Below are positions 62,911 through 64,000 of a DNA stretch of 64,000 bases, piece after piece (positions within the stretch are counted from its first letter, which is position 1; each line of letters starts with the position of its first letter). The position numbers and the translations under genes were made by a program. The stretch is from Skeletonema tropicum (Eukaryota > Bacillariophyta > Thalassiosirophyceae > Thalassiosirales > Thalassiosiraceae), in the NCBI GenBank assembly GCA_037178625.1, contig CM074134.1, positions 310,001 to 374,000 of the forward strand. The letters run 5' to 3'. Below the pieces are notes generated by a model, which made no database searches, was not told the DNA's origin, and was given only the letters and a program-made list of their open reading frames with translations.

Positions 62911-64000
62911 ATGTTCGCCATCGTCGCCTTTGTCGTCGCCTTCGCCGCCGTTGCCTTCGCAATGGTGTCACCAGATATGTGTTTGGATCTTCTGGTGTGG
63001 GTTTTCCATCCAAACAACTCGTGGTACTCGTTGGATCATGCTCTTCACATGATCAATGTTGCCATCGTCACCGCGATGTGGACTATGATCCCCACCCTGA
63101 TCTTAGTCGATAGAGTGCTGTCCGTCCGCACCTATCTTGGCAAGTTATTTGTCATCGCAACGTGGGTTACATCTCTTTTTGTCATCGAAGAGATCTGTAA
63201 CATCGAACTTCTCAGTCCAGAGTTGTTCATAGCAGTACTTGTTGTTGCCGCAATGTATCTGCTCGCCTTCCTCAGATTCACATTGATGATCAAGATTGTC
63301 TTCCTCTTGAGTCGCCGCATCATGGGACTTATTCTCCGGACTTTCAGTTTCGTCACCCGCCTGATTGTCAACTCCATCCGTTTGATAATAGCTCCGCTAG
63401 TTCTACAGATGTTGGTAAAAGACTTCCTCAAAGTCATGCCTACCAATCTTCCTATATTTGGATTGATTGTAGTTGTTGGATCCTCCTCCGCCATACTATT
63501 GTATGAGATCCTTCAGCTTACCATACGCGGGTTCGATGTACTCACTGATGCTATCGCATCAAACATCGTTCATCTTCCTCCCGCCGATACATCGGAATCT
63601 TCCGACTATATCGCCCGTCTCCCGCTAGTGTTACACGTCTCTTGGGCGCAAGATGTTGTTAGTGGACAGATTGTGTCAATGAAGGAAGCTGGTAGACGTA
63701 CCGCTTTCAGGAAGCTTTGTTCCATGGTGGATGGAAATTACGAGAAGCAATGGAGAGCCCGGCGCGCTCTAAAGGGACTCGTTCCACTCATGAAACGCTT
63801 CAGGAGGAACCACCCTCTACGCCTTAGAAGCTGGAGTGACTTCGAGTTGATGTTCAGAGAGTGTAAACTCTATGAGCAAGGTATTGACATGATCTTTCTT
63901 GAAATGAAGCTTCGGGCCGAATTTCTCCCTACCCCATCGTTGACAATCGTCCAACGCACATGGGAAGATGCGGTATTTGACGATGCTGACATCGTGATTC
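62911..64000 (+). CDS. Multi-pass membrane protein, partial (runs off the window)
   Basis: An open frame starts at MFAIVAFVVAFAAVAFAMVS and continues without a stop to the window edge (363 complete codons). About six hydrophobic segments lie in the first 230 residues (AIVTAMWTMIPTLILVDRVL, LFVIATWVTSLFVI, LFIAVLVVAAMYLLAFL, LIVNSIRLIIAPLVLQML, LPIFGLIVVVGSSSAILLY). A basic soluble part follows (EAGRRTAFRKLCSMVDGN, ARRALKGLVPLMKRFRRN). Codon use favours C-ending codons more than neighbours (GTC, ATC, TTC, GCC). I do not recognise the family. The first segment could act as a signal anchor. Confidence 0.65.
   Translation, partial: MFAIVAFVVAFAAVAFAMVSPDMCLDLLVWVFHPNNSWYSLDHALHMINVAIVTAMWTMIPTLILVDRVLSVRTYLGKLFVIATWVTSLFVIEEICNIELLSPELFIAVLVVAAMYLLAFLRFTLMIKIVFLLSRRIMGLILRTFSFVTRLIVNSIRLIIAPLVLQMLVKDFLKVMPTNLPIFGLIVVVGSSSAILLYEILQLTIRGFDVLTDAIASNIVHLPPADTSESSDYIARLPLVLHVSWAQDVVSGQIVSMKEAGRRTAFRKLCSMVDGNYEKQWRARRALKGLVPLMKRFRRNHPLRLRSWSDFELMFRECKLYEQGIDMIFLEMKLRAEFLPTPSLTIVQRTWEDAVFDDADIVI

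Noticed and set aside
1..64000. CRISPR arrays, tRNA or rRNA genes
   Set aside because: No regularly spaced repeats, cloverleaf-like segments with A/B boxes, or rRNA motifs were recognised by eye; a dedicated tRNA search was not possible.

Overview
This is a stretch of nuclear DNA from a unicellular eukaryote, most probably a centric diatom. The evidence is: short GT-AG introns (58 to about 136 nt); secreted proteins with CBM5/12-like modules and PSLKPS-type repeats; a prenyltransferase with a signal peptide followed by a TSFAP motif, as in diatom plastid targeting; RING/Sel1-like and zinc/MORN-type families common in diatoms; and compact genes on both strands with homopolymer-rich (Asn, Ser, Ala) inserts. 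No tRNA, rRNA, CRISPR array or bacterial operon was seen.

Layout. 0-13 kb is rich in mobile elements. A secreted multi-module carbohydrate-binding gene (53-5652) is split by a 2.7 kb DNA transposon with perfect terminal inverted repeats and an intron-bearing transposase-like gene, and tandem partial copies of the host gene follow. A second, decayed transposon (7615-9541) and two MITE-like elements (11938-12643 and 12893-13237) come next, the last lying directly against the next gene. 13-29 kb is gene-dense and intact: a low-complexity protein, a DNAJB12-type ER J-protein, the splicing factor TFIP11, a DEAD-box helicase, a plastid cis-prenyltransferase, and a giant EAF6-like chromatin protein. 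29-38 kb holds a Golgi-type glycosyltransferase candidate, a CENP-C homologue, two decayed family genes, a TauE/SafE transporter and a copia relic. 38-49 kb holds KIN17, a membrane-anchored JmjC plus two-methyltransferase fusion, a putative DNA-binding protein with a duplicated domain, and TCF25/RQC1. 49-64 kb holds the DNA polymerase epsilon catalytic subunit (about 2,511 codons), a Harbinger-type MITE, a PSI/LEA2 membrane protein, a possible CHCH protein, and a partial membrane protein running off the right edge.

The most striking signal is that several otherwise well-preserved genes (POLE, the PSI/LEA2 gene, TCF25, CENP-C, the glycosyltransferase) are broken into pieces that are always related by a +1 shift. 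At each site removal of one T on the coding strand restores the conserved protein, and more than half of the sites lie exactly at an in-frame TGA or TAA. Some are pinned to a single codon by conserved residues. About 20 kb of neighbouring coding sequence shows none. Either this part of the assembly carries insertion errors, or these genes use a +1 recoding or U-deletion mechanism. Raw reads and cDNA would decide.

By function the genes fall into genome maintenance and chromosome segregation (POLE, KIN17, CENP-C, EAF6-like), RNA processing and translation quality control (TFIP11, DEAD-box, TCF25), secretory and membrane proteins (CBM protein, J-protein, glycosyltransferase, PSI/LEA2, TauE/SafE), and mobile DNA.
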